In this document: positions 24,880 through 34,571 of the stretch, piece by piece | Layout of the letters: the number at the start of each line of letters is the position of its first letter | How positions within the stretch are numbered: position 1 is the first letter of the stretch | Made by a program: the position numbers and the translations under genes | Notes under the pieces: model-generated | What the model saw: the letters and a program-made list of their open reading frames with translations, nothing else | Databases searched by the model: none | Told to the model about the DNA's origin: nothing | NCBI GenBank assembly: GCA_937949945.1 | Contig: CALFEQ010000032.1 | Span: 124,001 to 188,000 of the forward strand | From: an uncultured Myxococcales bacterium | GTDB lineage: Bacteria > Myxococcota_A > Polyangia > Polyangiales > Polyangiaceae | DNA: 64,000 bases | Direction of reading: 5' to 3'

Positions 24880-27300
24880 GTGTCGCGGGAGGTGGAGAGG
24901 GCCGGCTCGCCGGAGGCGCGCGCGGACGCCGACTCTCCGCTGGAAGAGACGGCGGCGCGGAGCGATGCGACCGCGCCGGTCGAGGGCGCAGCCGATGCCG
25001 CCGCCGCGAGCGGAGCCGCCGACGCGGGCGCGCCCGCCGAGCCGCCGCCGGCGTCCGCCGTCCTCGAACGCGAGAGCCCGGCGGCGCGCAAGTCGCCCTT
25101 CGACGCGACGCCCCCGCGAACGGAGCCACGGCGGCCGTGGATCCGTTCGTTCCGCCAGTGGCTGCACGACTACTTCCTCGGCGAGGACCCGGCGTTCGGC
25201 ATCGCGCTCGTGCCGTACTGCTTCCTCTCGATGATCCTCTTCACGAGGCATCCGCGTACGAACTTCATCTTCGACGAGCAGGAGGCGCTGCTCGCGAATC
25301 CGTACGTGCGGAGCATCGCGGACGCGAAGCCGAAGTTCACGTGGCTCGACGCGTTCTACCGGGACTTCTGGGGGCTCGGCCCCGAGCGCAGCATCGGGTC
25401 GTACCGACCGATCCCGAACCTCGTGTGGCGCGCGCTCTGGGGCCTCGGCGCGCGCGAGCAGACGCCGTTCCTCCACCACTGGGTGAACGTCCTGCTCCAC
25501 GGCATGAACGGCGCGCTCGTCTGCCTCATCGCGTTCTCGCTGACGAGGCGTCGAGGCGTCGCGTGGATCGCGGGCGCGGCCTTCACGGCGTGTGCCGTGC
25601 TCACCGAGGCGGTCAGCGGCGTCGTAGGTATCGCGGACGTCCTCGGCGCGACCGGAGCGCTGCTGGGCATCCTCGCGCTCACGCGGAAGATGCCGTGGAT
25701 GGCGCTCGGCGTCTTCTTCGGCACGCTCTTCGGCCTCTACTCCAAGGAGAGCGCGCTCTGCTGCGTGCCGCTGCTCCCGCTCGGCGCGCTCCTGCTCGCG
25801 CCGAACCTGCACCCGCAGAAGCCGCGCCGCTGGCTGCGCGCGCTCGTCGCGTTCGTCGCGGCGGCGAGCGCGTTCGTCCTCTACGTCGAGGCGCGGCGGA
25901 GGATGTTCCCGGCCCCGCTCCCGCAAGAGCTGTCGGTCGAGGCGAACGCGCACAAGGGATTCGCCGGGCGCGCGTTCGCCGCGCTCTTGCGCTGGTACGC
26001 GCAGCCGACGCTGCCGAAGGATCCGCTCAACAACCCGCTCGTGAACGCCGACACCGCGCACCGGATCGGCGGCGCGCTGCGCGTCTGGTTCCGCGGCCTC
26101 GTGCAGGTCGTGTTCCCGCACACGCTGTCGGGCGACTACTCCGCGCCGCAGGAGCCCGTGCCGGAGACGCTCGCGTCGCCGGAGATCATCCTCGGCGGGA
26201 TCGCGATGATCCTGCCGTTCCCGCTCGCGGCGTTCCTGGGCATCCGATCGTATCTGCGCCACCGGCGACGCGAGGCGGCGGCACGTGCGGAAGCTGCCGC
26301 GGAGGAAGCTGCCACGCAGGAAGCTGCCACGCAGGAAGCTGCGGCGCAGGACGGGGGCGCGCAGGACGAGGGCGCACGAGAAGGGGCCGCGCCGCCCGCA
26401 GCACCGGAGGGCGCGGGCGTCGAGGCACCGCGGGCCCTCGCACCCGAACCGGACGAGCCCATCGGCGACGTACCCGGCGTTCCGAGGCGATCGCCTCCGC
26501 CTCCGCGCGTCGAGCCGGACACGGCGCTCGTCGTGGCGTTCGCCGTGCTCTGGGTGGTGCTCTCGTTCTTCCCGGTGTCGAACGTGCCGGTGCTGCTGCC
26601 GACCGTGCGCGCCGAGCGCTTCTGGTACTTCCCGGTCATCGGCTCGAGCCTGCTCATCGGCGTTCTCTTCGGCTGGCTCGTCGATCGGCTCCGCGTGCGC
26701 GAGCTCGAGGCGGAGCGCGACGAGACGAAGCGCAAGCGCGCCGTCGTGTTCCGCCGAGCCCTCGTCGCGGGCACGGTGCTCTTCCTCGGGTTCCAGGCGT
26801 TCGCCGCGCGCAGGCACGCCAACGACTACACGGACGACCTCGCGTTCTGGGACGCGACGCGCAAGGCGGTCCCAAGAAGCGCGAAGGCGCACCTCAACTA
26901 CTCCGTCATGAAGGGCGCGCGCGGTGATCTGGAGGCGCGTCTCGCGTCGAACGCGGTAGCGCTCGAGCTCGCGCCGAAGTGGCCGATGGCGAACGTGTAC
27001 TACGCCGACACGCTCTGCCGTCTCCATCGCGCGGAGGAGGCGTGGCCGCACTACGTCCGCGGGTTCGAGCTCGCGCCGAACGACGTGAACCTCATCGCGC
27101 TCGGGCTCCAATGCCTGTGGGACGAGAAGATGCTCGTCGAGGACTCGCGCATCCGCGCCGAGCTCGACGCGCTCAAGGACAAGCACCCCGGATCGTGGCT
27201 CGAGTACCTCGGTCGTGACGTGCTCGAGCACGGCGAAGAGCACAACGGCGTGGACCCGAAGTATCGGCCGCGTGGCTACAACGAGGGTCCGAAGGAGTGA
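24880..27300 (+). CDS. Multi-pass membrane protein with C-terminal TPR (TMTC-like)
   Basis: 806 residues from a GTG at 24880 preceded by GGGAG. The first 85 residues are an acidic Ala/Pro/Glu-rich tail. About ten hydrophobic helices follow; the first loop carries NFIFDEQEALLANPYV, and conserved-looking YRPIPNLVWRALW, LHHWVNVLLHGMNGALV and GLYSKESALCCVPLLPL match the TMTC/O-mannosyltransferase type (a pattern usually seen as DYEWLVLNNP, YRPL and SKE). A cytoplasmic or periplasmic linker near 465-545 contains a 15-base tandem repeat (26290-26351) coding EEAATQEAATQEAA. The last 120 residues hold TPR-like helices (AKAHLNYSVMKGARGDLEAR, MANVYYADTLCRLHRAEEAW). Probable glycosyltransferase of the GT-C fold using a lipid-linked sugar; the acceptor is unknown. 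Confidence 0.8.
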   Translation: MSREVERAGSPEARADADSPLEETAARSDATAPVEGAADAAAASGAADAGAPAEPPPASAVLERESPAARKSPFDATPPRTEPRRPWIRSFRQWLHDYFLGEDPAFGIALVPYCFLSMILFTRHPRTNFIFDEQEALLANPYVRSIADAKPKFTWLDAFYRDFWGLGPERSIGSYRPIPNLVWRALWGLGAREQTPFLHHWVNVLLHGMNGALVCLIAFSLTRRRGVAWIAGAAFTACAVLTEAVSGVVGIADVLGATGALLGILALTRKMPWMALGVFFGTLFGLYSKESALCCVPLLPLGALLLAPNLHPQKPRRWLRALVAFVAAASAFVLYVEARRRMFPAPLPQELSVEANAHKGFAGRAFAALLRWYAQPTLPKDPLNNPLVNADTAHRIGGALRVWFRGLVQVVFPHTLSGDYSAPQEPVPETLASPEIILGGIAMILPFPLAAFLGIRSYLRHRRREAAARAEAAAEEAATQEAATQEAAAQDGGAQDEGAREGAAPPAAPEGAGVEAPRALAPEPDEPIGDVPGVPRRSPPPPRVEPDTALVVAFAVLWVVLSFFPVSNVPVLLPTVRAERFWYFPVIGSSLLIGVLFGWLVDRLRVRELEAERDETKRKRAVVFRRALVAGTVLFLGFQAFAARRHANDYTDDLAFWDATRKAVPRSAKAHLNYSVMKGARGDLEARLASNAVALELAPKWPMANVYYADTLCRLHRAEEAWPHYVRGFELAPNDVNLIALGLQCLWDEKMLVEDSRIRAELDALKDKHPGSWLEYLGRDVLEHGEEHNGVDPKYRPRGYNEGPKE

Positions 27301-27309
27301 GCGGGATCG

Positions 27310-27714
27310 ATGGCTCCTGACTTGCGCACGAGCGCGGCGGCCCTGGTGGTGACCATCGCCTGCGCGCTCGTCGTGACGGTCCGCGCGCTTCGCGCGCCGG
27401 AGCCGCAGGCGAAGCGCTCTGCGACCGCGGCCGAGCGCCTCGAGATCGCGGCGAGCATCGCCTCGAGCGAAAAGGAGTGGATGGACGAGGCGAGGCAGCA
27501 CTTCCCGGAGGACCACTGGTCCCAACGCGACGACTTCCACGCGCTCGAGCTCCGGCGGATCGTCGAGATGGTCGAGCAGAAGGGCGTCCGCGTCGAAGAC
27601 GCCCTCCAGGCGATCGACGACGACATCCACCGGAAGGGCGCCCGCGATCCGGCGGCCTCCGACGAACGCTACGCGCGCGCGGTCCCGTGCAAGCCACGTC
27701 CCTTCTACGACTGA
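27310..27714 (+). CDS. Small signal-anchored hypothetical protein
   Basis: 134 residues. One N-terminal membrane segment (AAALVVTIACALVVTVRAL), then a soluble helical domain: AAERLEIAASIASSEKEW, a polar loop with HFPEDHWSQRDDFH, and LRRIVEMVEQKGVRVEDALQ. It ends AVPCKPRPFYD. No motif is recognised. It lies 9 bases after the TMTC-like gene and 3 bases before the next membrane protein, so it is embedded in an operon and probably works with them at the membrane. Confidence 0.75.
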   Translation: MAPDLRTSAAALVVTIACALVVTVRALRAPEPQAKRSATAAERLEIAASIASSEKEWMDEARQHFPEDHWSQRDDFHALELRRIVEMVEQKGVRVEDALQAIDDDIHRKGARDPAASDERYARAVPCKPRPFYD

Positions 27715-27717
27715 TCC

Positions 27718-30015
27718 ATGGGGCGCTTCGCCGAACGCACCGCCGTACGCATTGCCCTCTTCGCGCTCATCGCGACGGCGCTCGTGTGGGCGATGCTTCC
27801 TTGGGCCGCGTACACGAACGAGTTCCGCGACGCGCAGGTCATGAACCTGTACGAGCGCGCAGCGGTCGACACGGTCCGCCGGTTCGGCGAGCTGCCTCTG
27901 TGGAACCCCTGGTACTGCGGCGGGCTCTACGGGCTCGGCGCTCCGCAGAGCCGCTTCGCGTCACCGACGTTCCTCCTGAGCCTCCTGTTCGGAATGGAGC
28001 GGGCGGAGCCGCTCGTCGTCTTCCTCTTCGCGATCCTCGGCATGGAGGGCACGTACCGGTGGGTACGCCTCCGCGTGAACGACGCCACCGCCGCGCTCCG
28101 CGTGGCGCCTCTGTTCGCGCTCTCGGGATACTTCTCCGTCGCCCACTTTCGCGGCTGGACGAACTTCTTCGGCTTCGAGCTCGTGCCGTTCGTCCTCTAC
28201 GGCATCACGATGGCCGCGCGTGGGCGCACGTCGGGGATCGCGGTCGCGTCGATCGCGTTCGCGGTGATGCTCGGTTTCGGCGGGACCTTCGCGGCGCCCC
28301 TCGTCGCGGTGGCGGCCGTCTTCGAGGCGATCCGGGCGATCCTCGAGCAGCCTCCGCGCCGCCGGCTTCGCGCCGTCGTCATGCTCGCGGCGCTCGCGAG
28401 CTTCATGGCCGCGGTCGCGGCGGTCCGGCTCCTTCCGCTCGCGGAGACCCTCGTCGCGTCGCCGCGCATCATGGCCGGTACGCCCGGCCACGCGCCGAAG
28501 AAGATCTTCGAGTTTCTCGTCAGGACCCTCGAGGCGCGCGACGGCAACGTCACGGACGCGGGGATGTTCTTCGTCGGCGGCGGGTTCCTCGCGCTCGTCG
28601 CGTTCGGCGGAGCGGAGCGCAGGTCGATCTCCGCGCTGATCGGCGTCGTCTTCTTCCTCTGGTTGGCCGCAGGGTACTCGCGCAAGCCCTCGCTCTTCGC
28701 GATCCTCCGCGAGCTTCCCGTCTTCTCGGCGCTCCGCTACCCGGAGCGATTCCTCTGGCTCGCGATCCTCTACGGGTGCGAGCCCGCCGCGAACGCGCTC
28801 GCGAAGCTCCCGCGCCTCGGCGACGGTCGCCGGTGGCGCGTCGTCACGAGCACGATCCTCACGTCGGTGATCGTGGTCACCATCGGCGTGCAGATCGCGA
28901 TCTTCGCGGACGTCGGCAGCAGCCGCGAGCTCGGCGTCGTCGCGGTCGACGAGGCGCGGGAGTTCCGCCAGGCGCGCGGCAACCGATGGCTCGCGGCGCA
29001 TCACCAGGGCATCGGCCTCGGCTCGCTGTCGTGCTGGGAGACGTACCCGGTGATCATGTCGCCGAAGCTCCGAGGCGATCTCGCCGCCGAGGAGTACCTC
29101 CTCGATCCGGACGCGGGCACGGCAGAGCGCGTCTCGTGGTCGCCGAACCGCATCGTCGTTCGTGTCTCGCTGAAGCGGCCGACGCGCCTGCTCGTGAACC
29201 AGAACTGGCACCCGGGGTGGCGCTCCTCGGTGGGGGTCGTCGTCGACGACGATCGCCTCCTCGCGGTGGATCTCCCCGAGGGCGAGCACGAGGTCACGCT
29301 CTTCTTCCGCCCCACGTCCGCCGTCGCCGGCGGCGCCGTCACGCTGGTCGCGCTCGGCTCGCTCTTGCTCCTCGCGATCGCCGCGCGACGAGGGCGCGTC
29401 CCGTTCCGGCGTGCCGTCGCGCTCCGCACGGGCGCGCTCGTCGTCGCGCCGTGGATCACGCTCGGCGCGTTCGTCGCGACGTGGTCCGAGCCCCGCTATC
29501 CGCCGCCGCAGCAACGGAACGCGAACGGCACGCCGGCGCTCGTCTCGAGCGCGCCGATGGACGCGCGACCTGCGGGGTTCCGGCTCGACTTCCCGATCGT
29601 GGTCGAGGCCGTGAAGATCCGCCCCCCCGATGCTCTGAAGAACGTCACGTTCGACCTCTACCTCCGGCGCACGGGGCCGATCCCGCGTTTGACCGGCATG
29701 TTCGTCCACGTGAGGCGCCGCCCGGGCCAGGGCCCGCTGCCGCCGGCGGAGCCGGACAAGCCGGAGCCGCGCGAGTTCTTCAACGCGGATCACCAGGTCG
29801 TCGGAGGCAGCTTCTTCCTGTCCGACGCGCCCGAGGGGCAGCTCGTCCACGACGCCTTCGGCGTGCACGTCGGGAGCGCGGCGCCCGGTGAGTACGACGT
29901 GTGGCTGGGGTTCGGTCACGTCTCGGGCCGCAAGTGGCGCGCGCGCGTGGAGGACTCCGGCGGCGCGCCCGTGGAGAACGAGCTCGTGCGGATCGGCTCG
30001 TTCGTCGTTCCCTGA
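27718..30015 (+). CDS. Large YfhO/GT-C-like membrane protein with C-terminal beta domains
   Basis: 765 residues with about ten hydrophobic helices up to residue 415 and more near 540-595. The first external loop contains GELPLWNPWYCGGLYGLG, a motif typical of YfhO-type putative glycosyltransferases. After the first membrane block comes a beta domain with RLLVNQNWHPGWRSSVG and DRLLAVDLPEGEHEVTLFF, then two more helices, and a final beta-sandwich-like domain of about 170 residues ending at the periplasmic side. A paralogous protein at 48.8-50.5 kb shares both motifs. YfhO-like proteins are thought to glycosylate envelope polymers from lipid-linked donors. Acceptor unknown. Confidence 0.82.
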   Translation: MGRFAERTAVRIALFALIATALVWAMLPWAAYTNEFRDAQVMNLYERAAVDTVRRFGELPLWNPWYCGGLYGLGAPQSRFASPTFLLSLLFGMERAEPLVVFLFAILGMEGTYRWVRLRVNDATAALRVAPLFALSGYFSVAHFRGWTNFFGFELVPFVLYGITMAARGRTSGIAVASIAFAVMLGFGGTFAAPLVAVAAVFEAIRAILEQPPRRRLRAVVMLAALASFMAAVAAVRLLPLAETLVASPRIMAGTPGHAPKKIFEFLVRTLEARDGNVTDAGMFFVGGGFLALVAFGGAERRSISALIGVVFFLWLAAGYSRKPSLFAILRELPVFSALRYPERFLWLAILYGCEPAANALAKLPRLGDGRRWRVVTSTILTSVIVVTIGVQIAIFADVGSSRELGVVAVDEAREFRQARGNRWLAAHHQGIGLGSLSCWETYPVIMSPKLRGDLAAEEYLLDPDAGTAERVSWSPNRIVVRVSLKRPTRLLVNQNWHPGWRSSVGVVVDDDRLLAVDLPEGEHEVTLFFRPTSAVAGGAVTLVALGSLLLLAIAARRGRVPFRRAVALRTGALVVAPWITLGAFVATWSEPRYPPPQQRNANGTPALVSSAPMDARPAGFRLDFPIVVEAVKIRPPDALKNVTFDLYLRRTGPIPRLTGMFVHVRRRPGQGPLPPAEPDKPEPREFFNADHQVVGGSFFLSDAPEGQLVHDAFGVHVGSAAPGEYDVWLGFGHVSGRKWRARVEDSGGAPVENELVRIGSFVVP

Positions 30016-30035
30016 TCGGCGCGGCGCGAGCGCGG

Positions 30036-31094
30036 TCAGCTCGAGGCGCCGAGGACGGCGTCGGCGACGGCGACGGCGGTCGTCCGCGCGAGGAGGATCC
30101 CGTTCCGGTGATGGCCCGTCGCGAGGAAGAGGCCCGGCAGCGGCGACGCGCCGACCTGCGGGCCGCTCTCCGTCCGCGGGCGGAAGTTGCACCATGCACG
30201 CGACAGCTCGGCGCTCGCGAGGCCGGGCGCGATGCGCAGCGCGGCGGCGAGGATGCTCTGCACCCCGCCGGCCGTGACCTCGCGCCGGTGGCCGACGTCC
30301 TCCATCGTCGAGCCGCAGATGACCCGCCCGTCGCCGCGCGGGACCACGTAGCCGCCGCCGAGGAACACGATGGTGGATAGGCGCGGCGGGCGCTCTTCCA
30401 GCATCACGAGCTGGCCACGGATCGGGCGCACGGCGGGCATGTTCTTCGGCACGCCGGGCACGAGCGACGACCAGCTCCCGGCCGCGAGCACGACGGCGTC
30501 CGCGCGGAGGATCTCACGGCCGTCGAGCGAGACACCGACGCAGCGCCCGCCCTCCTCGACGAGCGACGAGACTGTGACGCCGCTCTTCACGCCGATGCCC
30601 GCGCGGCCGATCGCGGCGACGAGCGCGCGGAGGAGCTGCGGCGGATCGACCTGCGCCTCGTCCGGGAAGCAGGCGCCGCCGAGGAGGTTCGGCCCGAGCT
30701 CGCGCTCGACGGAGCGCGCGCCTTTTGCGTCGAGCAGCTCGGCGCGGAGGCCCGCGGCTCGATGGGCCTCCACGCGCGCCGCGAGGGCACGGAGCTCCTC
30801 CTCCGTGTCCGCCATCTCGAGCAGGCCCGTTCGGCGGTAACCGATGTCGATCCCCGTCTGCTCGCGCAGCTCCCCGGCCCATTCGGCGTATGCCTCGCGG
30901 GCGCGCACGTAAAGGTCGCGCTCCTCGTCGCTGCTCGACTCGACCTGGGCCGCGAGCATCCCGGCCGCGGCGCTCGACGCCTCGGCGCCCGGCACGGCCT
31001 TCTCGAGCACCACGATGTCATGCACGCCTCGACGCGCGAGCTCCAGCGCGCTCGCGCAGCCCATCACGCCTGCACCGACGATGACGATCCGCAC
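30036..31094 (-). CDS. thiO: Glycine oxidase ThiO
   Basis: 352 residues. N-terminal FAD-binding fold VIVGAGVMGCASALELARRG, then SSAAAGMLAAQVE, the DAO-family marks IGYRRTGLLEMA, VLAAGSWSSLVPGVP, VRPIRGQLVMLE, YVVPRGDGRVICGSTMED, and the C-terminal GHHRNGILLARTTA that closes the FAD site. ThiO oxidises glycine to iminoacetate for the thiazole part of thiamine. No thiS, thiG or thiF is beside it, so it may work with unlinked genes; a related amino-acid oxidase role cannot be excluded. It lies 59 bases downstream of a membrane-protein gene on the same strand, too short for a TPP riboswitch. Confidence 0.88.
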   Translation of the reverse strand: MRIVIVGAGVMGCASALELARRGVHDIVVLEKAVPGAEASSAAAGMLAAQVESSSDEERDLYVRAREAYAEWAGELREQTGIDIGYRRTGLLEMADTEEELRALAARVEAHRAAGLRAELLDAKGARSVERELGPNLLGGACFPDEAQVDPPQLLRALVAAIGRAGIGVKSGVTVSSLVEEGGRCVGVSLDGREILRADAVVLAAGSWSSLVPGVPKNMPAVRPIRGQLVMLEERPPRLSTIVFLGGGYVVPRGDGRVICGSTMEDVGHRREVTAGGVQSILAAALRIAPGLASAELSRAWCNFRPRTESGPQVGASPLPGLFLATGHHRNGILLARTTAVAVADAVLGASS

Positions 31095-31153
31095 GGGCCG
31101 TCCTCTACACCGCCCCCGGCCGAGCGGCTAGTGTGGGCGGTGCGATCGCTCCG

Positions 31154-32908
31154 TCATTGGCGCGGCTTGAGGAGCGCGTAGTCGGGCCGCCGCAGGACGA
31201 CCTCGTGCGTCTCCTTCACCGCCTGCACGAGGGGATTGTTCCTCGTCGCGAAGCCCTCGGGGGCGCACGAACGCCAGAAGTCGCCGGGGCACGTGCGCAT
31301 GCCGACGATGCCGACATCGCGGGCCTTCTCGCGGAAAAGCTCCGCGTCGATGCGGTTTCGCTCTTGGACGTGTCCCGTCCAGATCTCCGCGACGGCCCCA
31401 CGCGTGTTCGCCGACAGATAAGCGGACGGCATGTCCGGGAAGAAGAGCCCATAGCGGGCGCCGGCCGCGTGCGCGACGACGTCCGCGTGCATCTGCTCCA
31501 CGAGCTGCTTGTGCTGGGGCGTCGTCTTGAGGCCGCGGAATGGTCCGGAGCGTACGCGATGCGTCAGCTGAGAGAGCGGCGCGTCGCGATAGACGGCGCC
31601 GTCGGCGCTCGCGAGCTTCAGTAGCGTCACGAGCACCGCGCCGGGGGCCACGATGCTGGACCACCCCAGCAACGATCTCCACGGCCGGCTCCACGCCTCT
31701 TCGCAGGCGCGGCAGGCGAGGATGTATCCGGCGAGCAAGCATGCGAACCCTCCGAGCCCGGATGCGAGGGCGCCGTTCGAGCTCGAGATCCCCGTCAGGA
31801 CGCCGACGACCATGCCCGGAGCCCACAGGATCGCGAGGACGTGGAAGGCGCGTCGGCGGTCGTCGACGAGCGTGGCGAACAGAGGGGCGAAGAGCGCGAT
31901 GCACGTGAAGAAGCACATCGGCCTCGTGTACTCCACTATGCCCGTCGGCAAGGCGAGCGTCGGAAGCCAGAGGGCGAGCAAGAAGACGGCGGGACGGATG
32001 CGCCGCGCGAGGGCCGTCAAGGTCACGGCGACGGCGATTGCGTGTACCCAGTCATTCTTGAAGCGCGCGATCGTCGTGGGGACGGTCGAGAGCTCCTTCG
32101 TCAGCGACGGGCCGTAGGCGCGGACGAAGTCGACCGTCAGCTTCAGCGAGCCGAAGCCGGAGCGGAGGAGGAAGAGGCAGACGTAGAGCCCGATCGCGGC
32201 GCCGCCGGCCGTGTACCAGGCGAGGACGCGCCACCACCCGAGCGGCTTGTTCCCGAAGACGACGATCGTGACCGCGTGAAAGAGGACGACTGGCGCGAGC
32301 GTCGGATACGCGAGCATCGCGCTCGCCGTGGATGCTCCGGCGAGCATCGCCCAGCGTGCGGCGGAGCGCGTGCTCAGGTCTCCTCGCGCGAGCCGGAGCA
32401 CCGCGATCGACGCGAGGATGACCATGCCGCCGCCGACCGTGTTGTACGAAAATTGGAAGATGCTGTAGGGCGCGTAGAAGCAGACGAGGGCTCCGCACGC
32501 GAGCGCGGCGCCGCGCGAGATCCATCCGCGCACGGCGCTCGCGAGCGTGAGCCCGATCGCCGACAGGAACGCGAGATACGCTGCCCGCATGAAGAGCATC
32601 AGCCCGGCGTTGCTCCTCACGACGAGGTGGTACGCGGCGACGAGCGGCACCTCGAGGAGCCCTGCACCCTGGATCGAGGTTCGGTCGTCGAGGAACGGAC
32701 GGTCGCCGAGCACGAAGCGCAGCGGCAGGGCGACGTAGAGAGACTCGTCGCTCAGGTCGACGCCGCGCTGGATTCGCCAGCACCAGAACCCGGTGACGGC
32801 GACGAACACGAGCACTCCGAGGACCGCGCTCGGCTCGCGTCGCAGCGAGGCGAGCACGGCTGGCAGGAGCAATGGCGGCGCCGGAGCGGTCGTGGTCTTC
32901 TCGCGCAT
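31154..32908 (-). CDS. Multi-pass membrane protein, putative GT-C glycosyltransferase
   Basis: 584 residues from ATG 32908. About eleven hydrophobic segments are visible, with an N-terminal anchor (AVLGVLVFVAVTGFWCW) and an early external loop GVDLSDESLYVALPLRF. The Asp-Glu pair there fits the DD/DE motif expected in the first loop of GT-C enzymes. The C-terminal 150 residues are soluble (HKQLVEQMHADVVAHAAG, YGLFFPDMPSAYLSANTRG, IDAELFREKARDVGIVGMR). No specific family is recognised. It is divergent from a methyltransferase gene (99 bases between starts) and upstream of thiO. Confidence 0.8.
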   Translation of the reverse strand: MREKTTTAPAPPLLLPAVLASLRREPSAVLGVLVFVAVTGFWCWRIQRGVDLSDESLYVALPLRFVLGDRPFLDDRTSIQGAGLLEVPLVAAYHLVVRSNAGLMLFMRAAYLAFLSAIGLTLASAVRGWISRGAALACGALVCFYAPYSIFQFSYNTVGGGMVILASIAVLRLARGDLSTRSAARWAMLAGASTASAMLAYPTLAPVVLFHAVTIVVFGNKPLGWWRVLAWYTAGGAAIGLYVCLFLLRSGFGSLKLTVDFVRAYGPSLTKELSTVPTTIARFKNDWVHAIAVAVTLTALARRIRPAVFLLALWLPTLALPTGIVEYTRPMCFFTCIALFAPLFATLVDDRRRAFHVLAILWAPGMVVGVLTGISSSNGALASGLGGFACLLAGYILACRACEEAWSRPWRSLLGWSSIVAPGAVLVTLLKLASADGAVYRDAPLSQLTHRVRSGPFRGLKTTPQHKQLVEQMHADVVAHAAGARYGLFFPDMPSAYLSANTRGAVAEIWTGHVQERNRIDAELFREKARDVGIVGMRTCPGDFWRSCAPEGFATRNNPLVQAVKETHEVVLRRPDYALLKPRQ

Positions 32909-33007
32909 GGGAGAGCGTAAAGCTCGACGTCGGTACAGTAGGATCCGACCCTGGTCAAGGTCATGGCCGGACCGTGTGCTAGCCTCGGGCCGCTCGGAGT
33001 CCAGCTC

Positions 33008-33847
33008 GTGAACATCGGAGGATTCAGCGGCAACCTCGAGCAGGATCGGTCGGGGATCTGGGTCCCGATCGAGGCCGAGCGAACCTCGATCAGCTATCCG
33101 GAGGGCGGCCATGACGCGTGCTTCGAGCTCGAGGATGCGTCGTTCTGGTTCGCTCATCGGAACGACGTCATCACGCTCGCGTTGCAGCGGCATCCGTTCG
33201 ACGGCGCGTTTCTCGACGTAGGCGCGGGGAATGGCGTCGTCAGCTGCCGTCTCGAGGCAAAGGGCTACCGAACGGTGGTCCTCGAGCCCGGTGAGCAGGG
33301 CGCGGTGAACGCGCGCCGACGCGGGCTGCCGGTTGTCGTCAACGCGACGCTGGACGCGGCCGCCTTCGCGCCGTCGTCGTTCGGCGCCGCCGGTCTCTTC
33401 GACGTCATCGAGCACGTCGAGGACGACGAGGCGCTCCTCCGCGCCGTCCATCGCGTCTTGCGCCCCTCCGGCGTGCTCGCGGTGACCGTGCCGGCCTACC
33501 CGTGGCTATGGTCGTCGGAGGACGAGCTCGCCGGTCACTACCGCCGCTACACCCTCGGCCGGTTGCGGGCCGTGCTCGATCGCAGCGGGTTCCACGTGCA
33601 GTACGCGACGTACTTCTTCGCCGCGCTCACGGCGCCGATCTTCGTCGCGCGAAGCCTCCCGCATCGTCTGGGGCGCCGCCGCTCGCGTGACGACGTGGAG
33701 GCGCGAGCCGCCACCGATCACGTCCTCGGCCGAGGCGCACGCTTGGCCATGCGGATGCTCCTCGCACCGGAGCTACGCGCGATCCGAGCCGGGAGGACCG
33801 TGCCCGTGGGAACGAGCTGCCTCGCGATCGCGAGGGCGCGTCGGTGA
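33008..33847 (+). CDS. Class I SAM-dependent methyltransferase
   Basis: 279 residues from a GTG at 33008, chosen because GGAG lies eight bases upstream; an ATG at 32963 would add 15 residues but has poor spacing. SAM motif I is AFLDVGAGNGVVSCRL; acidic motif II is VVLEPGEQGAVNARRRG; later FDVIEHVEDDEALLRAVHRV and LRPSGVLAVTVPAYPWLWSS. The segment DELAGHYRRYTLGRLRAVLD is characteristic of sugar or lipid-glycan methyltransferases found in polysaccharide clusters. The N-terminal 60 residues (EGGHDACFELEDASFWFAHR) also match that group. Substrate not identifiable. Confidence 0.88.
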   Translation: MNIGGFSGNLEQDRSGIWVPIEAERTSISYPEGGHDACFELEDASFWFAHRNDVITLALQRHPFDGAFLDVGAGNGVVSCRLEAKGYRTVVLEPGEQGAVNARRRGLPVVVNATLDAAAFAPSSFGAAGLFDVIEHVEDDEALLRAVHRVLRPSGVLAVTVPAYPWLWSSEDELAGHYRRYTLGRLRAVLDRSGFHVQYATYFFAALTAPIFVARSLPHRLGRRRSRDDVEARAATDHVLGRGARLAMRMLLAPELRAIRAGRTVPVGTSCLAIARARR

Positions 33848-33931
33848 GGCGCCGGATTCTCGTCTCGGTGTCGGAGAGAAGCGTCGTGTCCCCGTCGAGG
33901 CTCCCGGCTCGCGTGGGCGTTTCGAACGGAA

Positions 33932-34375
33932 TCAGTCGCACCGTGGCGAGAGCGAGAGCTCGTCGTCGGCTGCGCTGCACCTACTCCAATCGGAGCGGCC
34001 GCTGACCGCATCGTCCGTCACTCGAACGACGCGACCGTCGGCGTGCTGATAACAGCGACCCTCCGGAGCTCCGCCACAGCCGCCGTCCTCGCATGCAAGA
34101 CATCCGACGAGAACGGCTTTCGTACACTGCCGTTCTCGATCGAGCTCGAGCCCGGTGATCGGAGCACAGCGCGCTGGACACGGTGTCGACGGCATCTGTC
34201 CGGGAGCCATCGGAAAAACGCATTGCTCTCCAGACGAAGCCACCGTTCCGCGATCCGGAGTCTCCGCACCCGAGGTCGTGTCGGCAGGAGAGCGCTCGGC
34301 CGGATCGGAGCTCGAGGAGCCGCAGGCTCCGACTGCGAGTGCGAGGAAAATGGCGATTGCCAAGTGACGAATCAT
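33932..34375 (-). CDS. Small Cys-rich lipoprotein, unknown function
   Basis: 147 residues from ATG 34375, which has GAGGAG seven bases upstream. Signal with lipobox AVGAC (LAIAIFLALAVGACGSSSS), then a Ser/Pro/Asp linker. The mature domain has about ten Cys in short spacing (EQCVFPMAPGQMPSTPCP, RCAPITGLELDRERQCTKA, GCLACEDGGCGGAPEGRCYQ, RCSAADDEL), suggesting a disulfide-knotted surface domain. No family recognised. It is divergent from rfbB. Base composition here is lower in GC than in neighbours, hinting at looser constraint. Confidence 0.7.
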   Translation of the reverse strand: MIRHLAIAIFLALAVGACGSSSSDPAERSPADTTSGAETPDRGTVASSGEQCVFPMAPGQMPSTPCPARCAPITGLELDRERQCTKAVLVGCLACEDGGCGGAPEGRCYQHADGRVVRVTDDAVSGRSDWSRCSAADDELSLSPRCD

Positions 34376-34571
34376 GCCGCCGCTCCTCTCGTTCATCGAA
34401 GCTGCCCGTCGAGTCTCCCACCCGCGAGCCTCATCCGTCATCGGCGCACGGACTGCATCGTAGCGGGCTTTCAGCGAGGCGAGGACCGTTCGGTAGCGCC
34501 ATCCGACACCGCTGCGTTGCCATCCTTCGCAGCGCTGGACGCCCTACGGATCGGGCAATAATGTGGCCGAC

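Noticed and set aside
24409..27630. A very long minus-strand frame opposite the TMTC-like gene (over 1000 codons)
   Set aside because: It is Arg/Glu/Asp-rich with no family motif and mirrors the GC-biased codons of the real plus-strand genes; it also lacks a plausible start.
31095..31153. A TPP riboswitch ahead of thiO
   Set aside because: Only 59 bases separate thiO from the upstream gene, and no thi-box-like sequence is present.
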